64,000 bases of DNA, from positions 310,001-374,000 of the forward strand of contig CAVXNR010000006.1 in the NCBI GenBank assembly GCA_963763095.1. The letters run 5' to 3'. The translations under genes and the position numbers were made by a program. Below, in pieces: positions 8,893 to 18,009 of this stretch; positions within the stretch are counted from its first letter, which is position 1; each line of letters starts with the position of its first letter. The notes below the pieces were generated by a model. It did not search any database. It saw only the letters and a list, made by a program, of their open reading frames with translations, and was not told the DNA's origin. The stretch comes from CAVUCH01 sp963763095 (lineage in GTDB: Bacteria > Acidobacteriota > Vicinamibacteria > Vicinamibacterales > JAENWD01).

Positions 8893-9163
8893 TTACCGCT
8901 TCAAGGAGGACAACGGGATGAAGGTCTGCGGCGGCGCTTCAGCGGGCGGCGCCGGTTCCGACGCATCGTCCTCGGGCGTCAGCCGCTTGAGATCGGCGCG
9001 CAGCTGGCCGTGCTGGTATCGAAGCTCCCAGTACCTGCTGCGTCACCGTGTCGAGGCGTCGCGCCACCCCGCGCGCGCGCATCCACGCCGCGAGGGCGAG
9101 CACGAGCGCGAGCCCGATGGCCAACCACACCGTCACCTGCAACGCTCCCTGAAGAATCCACAA
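8893..9163 (-). pseudogene. Small membrane-anchored coiled-coil protein, frameshifted
   Basis: Two frames must be joined to give a sensible protein. From a TTG at 9163 the frame encodes one membrane helix (QVTVWLAIGLALVLALAAWM) and RLDTVTQQ. Skipping one base at about 9034 continues as YWELRYQHGQLRADLKRLT, then an acidic and Pro/Ala-rich tail ending SSLKR and a TAA at 8893-8895. Without the shift the frame degenerates into Ala/Arg-rich nonsense ending at 8939. The joined product (about 89 residues) looks like a membrane-anchored coiled coil. The extra base may be a sequencing error or a real lesion. It lies just upstream of lpd on the same strand; function unknown. Confidence 0.55.
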
Positions 9164-9270
9164 AGGTCGTACGTTATCCGCGCCTCGGACGGGGTGTCAA
9201 CCGAGCGCCCGACGCGGGGCGCTCGTCGCTTGGCGGCAGGCGGCCGGCGGGGTCAACGGGGAACTTTCGA

Positions 9271-9352
9271 CAATCAACGGTCAACGGTCAACGGTCACGG
9301 CGACGGTCGACGGTCGACGGTCGACGGTCGACGGCCGACGGTGACGGTCGGC
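9271..9352. repeat. Heptanucleotide repeat, units cggtcaa / cggtcga
   Basis: About ten 7-bp units: cggtcaa (9278-9284, 9285-9291), cggtcac (9292-9298), four copies of cggtcga (9304-9331), then cggccga and degenerating copies. It occupies the roughly 295-bp non-coding stretch 9164-9458 between the small membrane gene and the divergent sigma-54 activator. Apart from the repeat I see no gene there. Confidence 0.85.
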
Positions 9353-9458
9353 GTCTCGCGCCAAGCCGCCCAATGCGAGCGGCCAAGGTCACCGTGCGCA
9401 GCACTATCGTCAGTGCCGCGCGCGTGCCTGCGCTACACTACGGCGTCCCGAGACCCCC

Positions 9459-10847
<1,389 letters not shown>

Positions 10848-10895
10848 CCCTGCCCGTGCGGCCGGGGCGGCCATGCCCCGGCCTGCACGGTACCG

Positions 10896-11195
10896 TCACT
10901 TCCGCGGCAGGACGGCGTCCTTCAGCGGCTTGGCGATACGGGCTTTGACGACCGTCTTCGCTGGAATCTTGATCGCATCGCCTGTGGCGGGGTTGCGGCC
11001 CATCCGGGCCTTCCGCTTCTGGACGACGAGCTTCACCATGTTGGGCAGCGTGAACTCACCGGAGCGCTTCAGCTCCTTTTCGGCGAGGGTGTTCAACTCG
11101 TCGAAGAACTCGCGTGCCTGAGTCCGCTTCATCTCGAAGCGCTCGGCGAAGTGCGAGAAGAGTTCCGATTTGCCCATGCGGCGGGCTTCAGCCAT
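10896..11195 (-). CDS. HU-family DNA-binding protein
   Basis: A 99-residue nucleoid protein with the HU/IHF fold: helical dimerisation part (MGKSELFSHFAERFEMKRTQ, FFDELNTLAEKEL), then the beta arm with GEFTLPNMVKLVVQKRKAR and the conserved GRNPATGDAIKIPAKTVVKA. The ATG at 11193-11195 is preferred over an upstream in-frame start that adds a poorly coding stretch. It is transcribed divergently from queF. Confidence 0.93.
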   Translation of the reverse strand: MAEARRMGKSELFSHFAERFEMKRTQAREFFDELNTLAEKELKRSGEFTLPNMVKLVVQKRKARMGRNPATGDAIKIPAKTVVKARIAKPLKDAVLPRK

Positions 11196-11365
11196 GTGCT
11201 TCCCCCTGACTACAAGCGCGCTCTGCTTCAGCCGCCACATGTCGCGCGCGCCGCGAACAGTGCGGAACCATTGCCGAAATCCGGCGTATCCTAGCGCGCG
11301 CTCACACGAGTGTCAATGATGCGTGCGCCGGAAATCGCGATTTTCTGGCCACGGATGCTAGAATT

Positions 11366-11725
11366 TTGGCCCGATGTCAAGTCACAGAACTCGAGACGTT
11401 CCCCAATCCGCGGCCCGGCCGCCCGTTCGAAATCGCGATCGACTGTCCCGAGTTCACGTCGATGTGTCCCAAGACGGGATTGCCGGATTTTGGCACGATT
11501 CGCATCACCTACGTGCCCGGCGAGTCCTGCATCGAGCTGAAATCACTGAAATATTACCTGGTCGGTTTTCGCACCCGCGGCATCTTCTACGAGAGCGTCA
11601 CCAACGAGATTCTCGACACGTTGGTGGCCGCATGCGCCCCGGAGCGAATGACCGTGGTCGGCGACTTCACGCCACGCGGGGGGATCAAGACGGTCATCAC
11701 CGCCCGGTATGCACGCGAGGGCTGA
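11366..11725 (+). CDS. queF: NADPH-dependent 7-cyano-7-deazaguanine reductase
   Basis: A type I QueF of about 119 residues. It reduces preQ0 to preQ1 in queuosine biosynthesis. The catalytic Cys lies in FTSMCPKTGLPDFG (Cys34 with Asp41) and the NADPH-binding motif ELKSLKYYL is at 57-65; GGIKTVITARYA ends the fold. The start is doubtful: only a TTG at 11366 is in frame. An ATG at 11374 would give the classical MS-VTELETFPNP N-terminus if one base near 11380 were removed, so an extra base is likely. No other queuosine gene is nearby. Confidence 0.93.
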   Translation: MARCQVTELETFPNPRPGRPFEIAIDCPEFTSMCPKTGLPDFGTIRITYVPGESCIELKSLKYYLVGFRTRGIFYESVTNEILDTLVAACAPERMTVVGDFTPRGGIKTVITARYAREG

Positions 11726-11727
11726 GG

Positions 11728-11994
11728 ATGGAAGAGCCCGTTCGACTCCCCATCGAGGACACGCTGGATCTTCACGCGTTCCATCCCCGCGACGTGAAGT
11801 CGGTGGTCGACGAGTACGTGACTGCCGCGCACGAGGCAGGCCTCCGGGAGATTCGCCTGGTGCACGGTCGGGGCACCGGCGTGCAGCGCGGGATCGTGCA
11901 GGCCGCACTCGAACGTCACCCGCTCGTGCTGGAGTTCCGCGACGCCGCCGACTCGCACCTCGGCGCCACGATTGCCACGCTTTCTGAGCCGTGA
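11728..11994 (+). CDS. Smr-domain protein
   Basis: An 88-residue stand-alone Smr (MutS2 C-terminal type) domain: LDLHAFHPRDVKSVVDEYV, then REIRLVHGRGTGVQRGIVQ and a C-terminal HLGATIATL. Smr domains are DNA/RNA nicking or binding modules. The conserved LDLH and HGRGTG motifs are intact, but a role for the isolated domain is not established. The ATG follows the queF TGA by two bases (TGAGGATG), so the two genes are co-translated. Confidence 0.85.
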   Translation: MEEPVRLPIEDTLDLHAFHPRDVKSVVDEYVTAAHEAGLREIRLVHGRGTGVQRGIVQAALERHPLVLEFRDAADSHLGATIATLSEP

Positions 11995-12259
11995 TCCGGG
12001 CGGCGGGCCGTGTGCGCCACGCGCGCGCCCTAGTGTCCCTCTGTCGCAAATTTGGAGCACTTACAGGTCTCGAAAGAAGCGCCACGCCACGAGCGGCGGC
12101 CTCGCGGGGCTCGCCCGTTAACGGGTGCGCCCGGCAACCCTGTGTTCTGGGGCGTTTCGGTACGCCCGACGCGCCGTGCCCACAGAACCTGCGTGGAAGC
12201 CGTCGCGGCATGGGCGTTGCCTCGATAGCCGATCTGCGCAACATCACGAGAGGTTGTTC

Positions 12260-12958
12260 ATGCGTGTACGAGCGACGGTTGCAACCACGACGGTTCTGGC
12301 GATAACGGGGCTGCTGCCATCGCCGGTGCTCGCACAAGACGCGCCCGGCGAAGCCGAACCGCAGGAGGTGCACGCGCCTGCCGAAATGATTGCCGGGGCC
12401 GTGACGCCGGGGTACGTGACCGGCGCGGGGTGGCGGGTCGACCTGAGCGGCGGCACCGGGAGCCCCGCCGCTGCCCTCACGCTTCCGGTCACCCTGCCTG
12501 CGCTCGCGCAGGATCCGCCGGCGCAGCGCCCGCGACCTGTCGCTTTCGAGTACAGCGACGGTTACCACACGCGACGCAAGATCCACGTCTACGCGAGCCT
12601 GGCGATGGTGCCGCTCTTCGTCACGCAGGTCGCGCTCGGCGACAGCCTCTACACGGACGCGACCGAGGGCAAACGCACGGCGCACATCGTGGTCGGCAGC
12701 AGCATTGGAGCGCTCTTCGCGATTAACACCGTCACCGGCGTGTGGAATCTGTGGGAGGGCCGCAAGAACCCGTCTGGCCGCGCTCGGCGCCTCACACACG
12801 GGATCCTGATGCTGGGCGCTGATGCGGGATTTCTGGCCACCGCGATGCTCGCGCCCGGCGAAGATGGCAGCGGCGACAAATCGACACACCGGGCCGTGGC
12901 GCTCACGTCCATGAGTGTGGCGGTCGCGAGCTATGTCTTCATGCTGCTCACGAGGTAG
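12260..12958 (+). CDS. Exported four-helix membrane protein with a His near each helix (possible haem b protein)
   Basis: A 232-residue protein. A signal peptide (MRVRATVATTTVLAITGLLP) is followed by a 75-residue periplasmic stretch and four predicted membrane helices, each with a His at or near its end: KIHVYASLAMVPLF, AHIVVGSSIGALFA, LTHGILMLGADAG and HRAVALTSMSVAVA. That spacing is like b-type cytochromes, but ligation is inference. The ATG at 12260 has a good ribosome site (gagagg). The CopD-like and Rieske genes follow on the same strand. No family name is assigned. The 265-bp upstream spacer was searched for riboswitch-like motifs and none was recognised. Confidence 0.75.
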   Translation: MRVRATVATTTVLAITGLLPSPVLAQDAPGEAEPQEVHAPAEMIAGAVTPGYVTGAGWRVDLSGGTGSPAAALTLPVTLPALAQDPPAQRPRPVAFEYSDGYHTRRKIHVYASLAMVPLFVTQVALGDSLYTDATEGKRTAHIVVGSSIGALFAINTVTGVWNLWEGRKNPSGRARRLTHGILMLGADAGFLATAMLAPGEDGSGDKSTHRAVALTSMSVAVASYVFMLLTR

Positions 12959-12961
12959 GTG

Positions 12962-13456
12962 ATGGCGCCCCCGGCCTTCGCGTCGGCCGCCCTTACGTGG
13001 TGGTCGGCCATGTATAGCGATCACCAGGCGGTCTCGGTCACCGTGCGGTTCCTGCACCTCGCGGGCATCCTTGTAGGGGGCGGCACCGCGCTGGTCGCCG
13101 ATCGGCACGTGCTGGCCGCGATGAGCCGCGACGTGGCGGCGCGCAACGCGGCAATCACGCTGGCGGGCGCCTCCCACCGGATCGTCGTGCCGGCCCTCGC
13201 GCTGATGGCACTGACGGGCGTGCTGATGGCGACGGCGGATCTGGAGACCTTCCTGAACTCGCGCGTGTTCTGGATCAAGATGCTCATCGTCGGATTACTG
13301 CTGCTGAATGGAGGAGGGCTGGTGCTCACCGAACGTGCTGCCGCTCGCACGGCCGGCGACCGCGATTGGGCGCGACTGCGGATGGCATCGGCGGTGAGCA
13401 TGGTGCTCTGGCTCTCGGCCCTGCTCGCGGGCACATGGCTGACGGTCGGTGCTTGA
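12962..13456 (+). CDS. CopD-like four-helix membrane protein
   Basis: A 164-residue integral membrane protein with about four helices, including VRFLHLAGILVGGGTALVAD, SHRIVVPALALMALTGVLM, FWIKMLIVGLLLLNGGGLVL and VSMVLWLSALLAGTWLTV. The FLHLAGIL and SHRIVV histidines recall CopD/cytochrome b561-like membrane domains. The start may be the ATG at 12962 or the GTG at 12959, both directly after the TAG of the upstream gene. It probably works with its two neighbours in membrane electron transfer; this rests on gene order and His placement. Confidence 0.7.
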   Translation: MAPPAFASAALTWWSAMYSDHQAVSVTVRFLHLAGILVGGGTALVADRHVLAAMSRDVAARNAAITLAGASHRIVVPALALMALTGVLMATADLETFLNSRVFWIKMLIVGLLLLNGGGLVLTERAAARTAGDRDWARLRMASAVSMVLWLSALLAGTWLTVGA

Positions 13457-13469
13457 GGATCAATCAGAT

Positions 13470-14006
13470 ATGGCCAATACGCGCAAGCTCACGATTGTGA
13501 CCGAGGAACCCTCGGCGGCCTGTGCGGACTGCACCCGCACATCGCGACGGGGCTTCCTGGGGCAGATCTCGAGCGCCGCGATCGCAGCCGCGCTCGCGTC
13601 CGAGCTGGCGGGATCCGACGCTGATGCGCTGCCGATCTCGGAATTGCCGGGCGCTGGAGCTGAAGCCGAGCGGACCTACCCGTTGCCCGCCGCCGACGGC
13701 GTCACGATCGATTCCGACGCGCAGGTGATCCTCGTCCGGCACCAGAACCGCGTGTATGCGTTCTCGCTCGCCTGTCCGCACGAGAACACCGCGCTCCGCT
13801 GGCGCGAGCAGGACGTCCGCTTTCAATGTCCTCGTCACCAGTCGAAGTACCAGCCGGATGGTACGTTCATCTCGGGCCGGGCGACGCGGAACATGGATCG
13901 CTTTGCCGTGCGCCGCACGGGCGACACGATCGTAGTGGACATGAACCAGTGGTTCCGGTCCGATCAGCAGGCCACCCAATGGGCGGCGGCGGTGGTCGCG
14001 CTCTAG
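13470..14006 (+). CDS. Tat-exported Rieske [2Fe-2S] protein
   Basis: A 178-residue protein with a twin-arginine leader (TSRRGFLGQISSAAIAAALA at about 24-43) and a C-terminal Rieske fold. The cluster ligands are visible as Cys-X-His in ACPHENTALRW and Cys-X-X-His in QCPRHQSKY; a following GTFISGRATRNMDRF matches the Rieske loop. The Tat leader implies folding with its cluster in the cytoplasm and export. The ATG at 13470 lies 13 bp after the CopD-like gene stop. Downstream is a convergent methyltransferase gene, so this ends the three-gene module. Confidence 0.88.
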   Translation: MANTRKLTIVTEEPSAACADCTRTSRRGFLGQISSAAIAAALASELAGSDADALPISELPGAGAEAERTYPLPAADGVTIDSDAQVILVRHQNRVYAFSLACPHENTALRWREQDVRFQCPRHQSKYQPDGTFISGRATRNMDRFAVRRTGDTIVVDMNQWFRSDQQATQWAAAVVAL

Positions 14007-14019
14007 TCGGACGCTGCCA

Positions 14020-14691
14020 TCAGAGCACGCCCGGCAGAACCCTCCACCTGACGCGCTCCATGTAGCCCACGTACTCCGGGTCACGCGCCAGCGTTCGTTC
14101 CTCGTATCCGCTGCGCACGAGCAGTGAGACGTCGCTCACGACGAGCAGCACCACGTTCCACCAAACCGGGTGGGCAATGAGGAATGAGACGTGTGTGACC
14201 AGGTACCCGGCATAGATCGGGTGGCGCACCCATCCGTAGATACCGGTGCACACGAGTCCACGATGCGCGGGCATGAGCCCGAAGCTCCGGCCCAGGGTGA
14301 GCTTGCCCGTGATGATCACAGCGAGCCCCGCGGCGGAGGCGAGAGCGGTGTACATGTCCGGCACCAGCGCGTCGCCGATGGGCCTGATGAGCGGCACGCC
14401 CAGGATCGAGACCGCGGCGACCACGCGGGCCTGCCACGTCAGATCAATGATGGCGGCCGGCCGCCTGATGGCGGTCATCACGACGACGAGCGTCTCGCTG
14501 ACGAGCAGTAGCAACCCCGTGACGTGGCCCGTGCGCACGTATTCCGACGCGATGCTCGTCGCGAGGATCACGAACAGGCTGCTGATGAATGCGCGGGCCA
14601 CGAACTCGCGTGTGCGCTCCGGCACCCGCGACCAGGCGGCCTCGGTCCGGCCCACGTCGGCGCACGGAACGGTCGCGGTTACGCCGGCCAT
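14020..14691 (-). CDS. Isoprenylcysteine/phospholipid-type membrane methyltransferase
   Basis: A 223-residue membrane protein with about five helices and the C-terminal ICMT/PEMT signature GIYGWVRHPIYAGYLV, then EERTLARDPEYVGYMERVRWR. Members methylate lipids or prenylated cysteines using S-adenosylmethionine; bacterial substrates are mostly unknown. Its ATG at 14689-14691 overlaps the end of the AAA ATPase gene by 13 bp, so it is the last gene of the Tad transcription unit. The link with pili is positional only. Confidence 0.82.
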   Translation of the reverse strand: MAGVTATVPCADVGRTEAAWSRVPERTREFVARAFISSLFVILATSIASEYVRTGHVTGLLLLVSETLVVVMTAIRRPAAIIDLTWQARVVAAVSILGVPLIRPIGDALVPDMYTALASAAGLAVIITGKLTLGRSFGLMPAHRGLVCTGIYGWVRHPIYAGYLVTHVSFLIAHPVWWNVVLLVVSDVSLLVRSGYEERTLARDPEYVGYMERVRWRVLPGVL

Positions 14692-16076
14692 TCGACCGCC
14701 TCCTTCGCCGCAGCGCGCGGCGCGCGCGCTCGGGTGGGCCGCCGTGGACGTGCGGGCGTCTTCGGGGCCGCCTGCTCGTCGAGGAAATAGCTGGCGCATG
14801 CCTTGTCGAGCAGTTCGCGGCTGATTGCCGGATCCCTGCCGTCGTAACGGCACAGGTTGACCACCTGCTCGACGAGGTCGCGGGGCTGGCACGCGCGCAT
14901 CTCGATCCCGCGTGGCTCGTAGTAGCGCCGCACGAGGTACTCGACGACGACGGGGTCGAACACCAGGCTGCGTTTCCGGCAGTTGAGCGCGAAAATCTGG
15001 GAGAACTCCTCCGGCGTCGGGTTCTTGGCGTAGATCTTGTACGGAATGCGCCGCAGGAATGCTTCGTCGGCCAGCGACTCCGGATTGAGGTTCGTGGCGA
15101 ACACGATCAGCACGTCGAACGGGATCTCGAACTTCTTGCCGGTGTGCATGGTCAGAAAGTCGATCCGGCTCTCGAGCGGAACGATCCACCGGTTGAGGAG
15201 GTCGCGGGGACGAATGCGCTGGCGCCCGAAGTCGTCGACGACGAACACGCCGCCATTGGCCTTGAGCTGCAGCGGCGCCTCGTAGAATTTCGAGATCTGG
15301 TTGAAGCTCAGGTCCAGCATCTCGAGCGTCAGCTCCCCGCCGACGGTGACTACGGGGCGCTTGATACGGACCCACCGGCGATCGGGCTGCACGCTCTTGA
15401 TGATGCTCGGCCCGCTGTCGGCGGGAGGCTCGAGCGTCACGTGGTTCACGGGATCGAACATCGTGACGACCTGGCCGTCGATGTCGATCGCGTGCGGCAC
15501 GAACATGTCGCCGCCGAGCGCACGGCCTACGCCTTCCGCGAGCACTGTCTTGCCGTTGCCGGGCGGCCCGTATAGAAAGATCGCCTTGCCGGAGTTCACG
15601 GCCGGGCCAAGCTGGTCGAGCGTGTCGGGGGCGACGATCAGATGTGTGAAGCCCTCGCGGAGCCGCGCGCGATCCAGGAAGCCTCGAGTGTCGCGCCCGT
15701 GCCGCACGTAGGTGCAGTACTGGGCCAGCGGCACGGGTGCCGGGCCGATGTACTGGTTCGCGTCGAGGTACTGCTGGCCGCGATCACGCCCGAGATCCGT
15801 CAGACCGTACTTGTAGCCGGCGCTCCCGCCACCCGTCGCGCCCCGCACTTCCACGAGCTTTTCGAGCCGCACATGCTCGACGATCTGCTCGAGCAACGCG
15901 AACGGCAGCCGCAGGCGCTCGGCGAGCGCCAGCCCCGTCGCCTCACCGGTGTAGAGCGACTTGACGAACAGCTGGCGGAGCTGCTCGAACGACAATCCCG
16001 TCGCCTCCAACGTGCCGGGAGCTTCAGGCACCGGCGCCCTGCGCTCGACGACGGCCGCAGCCACTGCTTCACTCAC
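14679..16076 (-). CDS. AAA ATPase (MoxR-like) with N-terminal winged-helix domain
   Basis: A 465-residue protein. Residues about 25-110 look like a winged helix (LSFEQLRQLFVKSLYTGEAT, LPFALLEQIVEHVRLEKLVE). An AAA core follows, with Walker A GPPGNGKT near 176, Walker B GVFVVDDFGRQ near 278 and the arginine/sensor region IVFATNLNPESLADEAFLRR near 331. It ends in a charged Pro/Ala/Arg tail. It is a hypothetical regulator or remodelling ATPase that sits 45 bp downstream of tadC in the same direction, so a role in pilus assembly or control is likely but untested. Confidence 0.8.
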   Translation of the reverse strand: MSEAVAAAVVERRAPVPEAPGTLEATGLSFEQLRQLFVKSLYTGEATGLALAERLRLPFALLEQIVEHVRLEKLVEVRGATGGGSAGYKYGLTDLGRDRGQQYLDANQYIGPAPVPLAQYCTYVRHGRDTRGFLDRARLREGFTHLIVAPDTLDQLGPAVNSGKAIFLYGPPGNGKTVLAEGVGRALGGDMFVPHAIDIDGQVVTMFDPVNHVTLEPPADSGPSIIKSVQPDRRWVRIKRPVVTVGGELTLEMLDLSFNQISKFYEAPLQLKANGGVFVVDDFGRQRIRPRDLLNRWIVPLESRIDFLTMHTGKKFEIPFDVLIVFATNLNPESLADEAFLRRIPYKIYAKNPTPEEFSQIFALNCRKRSLVFDPVVVEYLVRRYYEPRGIEMRACQPRDLVEQVVNLCRYDGRDPAISRELLDKACASYFLDEQAAPKTPARPRRPTRARAPRAAAKEAVEWPA

Positions 16077-16121
16077 GAGAACACCCTCGGTTCCGGATGC
16101 TGAATGCGAATTTCGAGCGGC

Positions 16122-17024
16122 TTACTTCCCCATCGGCAGAAGCACCTGCACGAACTTGATGGCAGCCGGGCCGATCGCCACGACGAAGATGGCGGGGAAG
16201 ATGCAGAACACGAGGGGAAAGACCATCTTGACGCCGGTCTTCGCCGCGGCTTCCTCCGCCCGCTGCCGGCGCTTCGTGCGCAGCACCTCGGAGTGGACGC
16301 GGAGCGACGTCGCGACGCTGGTGCCGAACTTGTCAGTCTGAATGAGCATGGTCGCCAACGAGCCGAGGTCCTCGAGCCCGGTGCGGTTCGCGAGGTTCCT
16401 GAGCGCGTCTGCACGGCCCTTGCCGGCGCGAAGCTCCAGAGTCGCAAGGCGGATCTCTTCCGACAACGCGGGGTGCGTGATCGCCAGTTCCGTCCCGACG
16501 CGCAGCAGCGCCTGGTCGAGTCCAAGCCCCGCTTCGACGCTGACGACAAGGAGATCGACCGCGTCGGCGAGCGACAACTGGATGGCGTGCTGACGGCGCT
16601 TCGCCAGCCGTGCGAGCACCATCCCGGGCACGACGTATCCGAGCAGGCTGCCAGCCAGCGCGATCATGATGTTGGGCTTGATGATCAACGGCGTCGCAAG
16701 CAGTGCAAAGCCCACAATCGCCACGCTGAAGCGGATCCCGTAGAACACCGTCAGCGCTTCGTCATTGCGATGTCCCGCCTCGATCAGCCGCTGACGCACC
16801 TTGCCGATTTCCGAGGACATCCGCGGAGCACGTGCGCCGAGCCGCGTGAAGAAGGCCTTCAGCTGCCCTCCGCGCGAAGGCGTCTCCTCTCGGACCGCGG
16901 TGCCAATCACATCCTGCAGGCGTTGACCGAGGTCTGCGCCGCGTACGGTGGCGAGTCGGACTCCCACGAATGCGACGAGCCCCGTCGCGAGCAGGAAGAC
17001 CAGGACCGGGACGAACATCACCAT
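16122..17024 (-). CDS. tadC: Type II secretion F-domain inner-membrane protein TadC
   Basis: A 300-residue platform protein of the Tad pilus machine. An N-terminal helix (VFLLATGLVAFVGVRLA) and central helices precede the T2SF domain, which reads AVDLLVVSVEAGLGLDQALL and LRNLANRTGLEDLGSLATM; the C-terminal helix is VFCIFPAIFVVAIGPA. The ATG at 17024 follows the TadB TGA by one base (TGAGATG). It pairs with TadB to link the CpaF ATPase to the growing Flp pilus. Confidence 0.93.
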   Translation of the reverse strand: MVMFVPVLVFLLATGLVAFVGVRLATVRGADLGQRLQDVIGTAVREETPSRGGQLKAFFTRLGARAPRMSSEIGKVRQRLIEAGHRNDEALTVFYGIRFSVAIVGFALLATPLIIKPNIMIALAGSLLGYVVPGMVLARLAKRRQHAIQLSLADAVDLLVVSVEAGLGLDQALLRVGTELAITHPALSEEIRLATLELRAGKGRADALRNLANRTGLEDLGSLATMLIQTDKFGTSVATSLRVHSEVLRTKRRQRAEEAAAKTGVKMVFPLVFCIFPAIFVVAIGPAAIKFVQVLLPMGK

Positions 17025-17025
17025 C

Positions 17026-18009
17026 TCACACCTCGATCTTGACGACCTGTCGAATCCACACGTAACCCGTCGCCTGGAGAACGAGCGTGGCGACAATCAT
17101 CAACCGCCCCATGTGCTCTTCGAAGAGCACCTGCATGTGCTCGGGATTGATGAATGACAGCGCAATCGCAAGCGCCGCCGGCAAGGCCATCAGCACGTAG
17201 CCCGTCATTCGTCCGTGCGCGGTGTACACCCGCACCTGGCGGAGAATCTTGAACCGTTCCCGGACGACGTGCGACAGGTTGTCCAGGATCTCCGAGAGGT
17301 TGCCGCCGGTCTCGCGTTGAATCAGGACGGCGGTGACGAAGAAACGGACATCGATGAGCGGCATGCGCTCGCTCAGGTTGCCGAGCGCATCCTTGAGCGC
17401 GATGCCGAAGTTCTGCTCCTCGAACGTCTTCTTGAACTCCGGGCCGATGGGATCCGGCGCCTCGTCGGCGACCATGCCCATGGCGGTCGTGAACGCATGG
17501 CCGGCCCGGATGGCGCGCGACAGCAGATCGAGAGCGTCGGGGAACTGCTCCTCGAACCGGGCCATTCGACGGGTGCGCTTGCGCATCAGCACCAGGACCG
17601 GCGCCGAGGCGCCGGCGAGAAAGCCGGGCAGCAGGGCCCACGGCATGCGAGACGCAATCACCGCGATGGTGCCCGTCACGAGCCCCAGCCCGACCGACAT
17701 CAGCACGACGGTGCTGACACCCACGTTGGAGCCGGATTGACTGATGATGTCGGCCAGGCGTCCGCCCCACCCCATGCGGCCGGCGAGCCTGTCGAGAATC
17801 GGGAGCGCGCCGATCACCTGCCGCTTGAGGATCGAGGCCGATACCGGCTTGTCCGTGTCCTCCATGGGAGGGAGGGTGAGCCCGGCCACGCGGGCTTCGA
17901 TGCGGCGCTGCTTCTGACGCACCGGCAGCCAGACGATCAGTGCGTAGCCGCCGACGATCACGCCGGCACCGACCATGAACATTACGAGGGGCAGGATGTT
18001 GCGCATCAT
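17026..18009 (-). CDS. tadB: Type II secretion F-domain inner-membrane protein TadB
   Basis: A 327-residue pilus platform protein. It has an N-terminal helix (LPLVMFMVGAGVIVGGYALI), two mid-protein helices (VVLMSVGLGLVTGTIAVIAS), and a T2SF domain with FEEQFPDALDLLSRAIRAGH and QRETGGNLSEILDNLSHVVR. The start overlaps the cpaF stop by 4 bp (ATGA at 18009-18006); a second ATG follows at once at 18006. Confidence 0.93.
   Translation of the reverse strand: MMRNILPLVMFMVGAGVIVGGYALIVWLPVRQKQRRIEARVAGLTLPPMEDTDKPVSASILKRQVIGALPILDRLAGRMGWGGRLADIISQSGSNVGVSTVVLMSVGLGLVTGTIAVIASRMPWALLPGFLAGASAPVLVLMRKRTRRMARFEEQFPDALDLLSRAIRAGHAFTTAMGMVADEAPDPIGPEFKKTFEEQNFGIALKDALGNLSERMPLIDVRFFVTAVLIQRETGGNLSEILDNLSHVVRERFKILRQVRVYTAHGRMTGYVLMALPAALAIALSFINPEHMQVLFEEHMGRLMIVATLVLQATGYVWIRQVVKIEV

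Noticed and set aside
11995..12259. Riboswitch before the four-helix membrane gene
   Set aside because: The GC-rich leader can fold, but no c-di-GMP, cobalamin, TPP or SAM consensus elements could be matched by eye.
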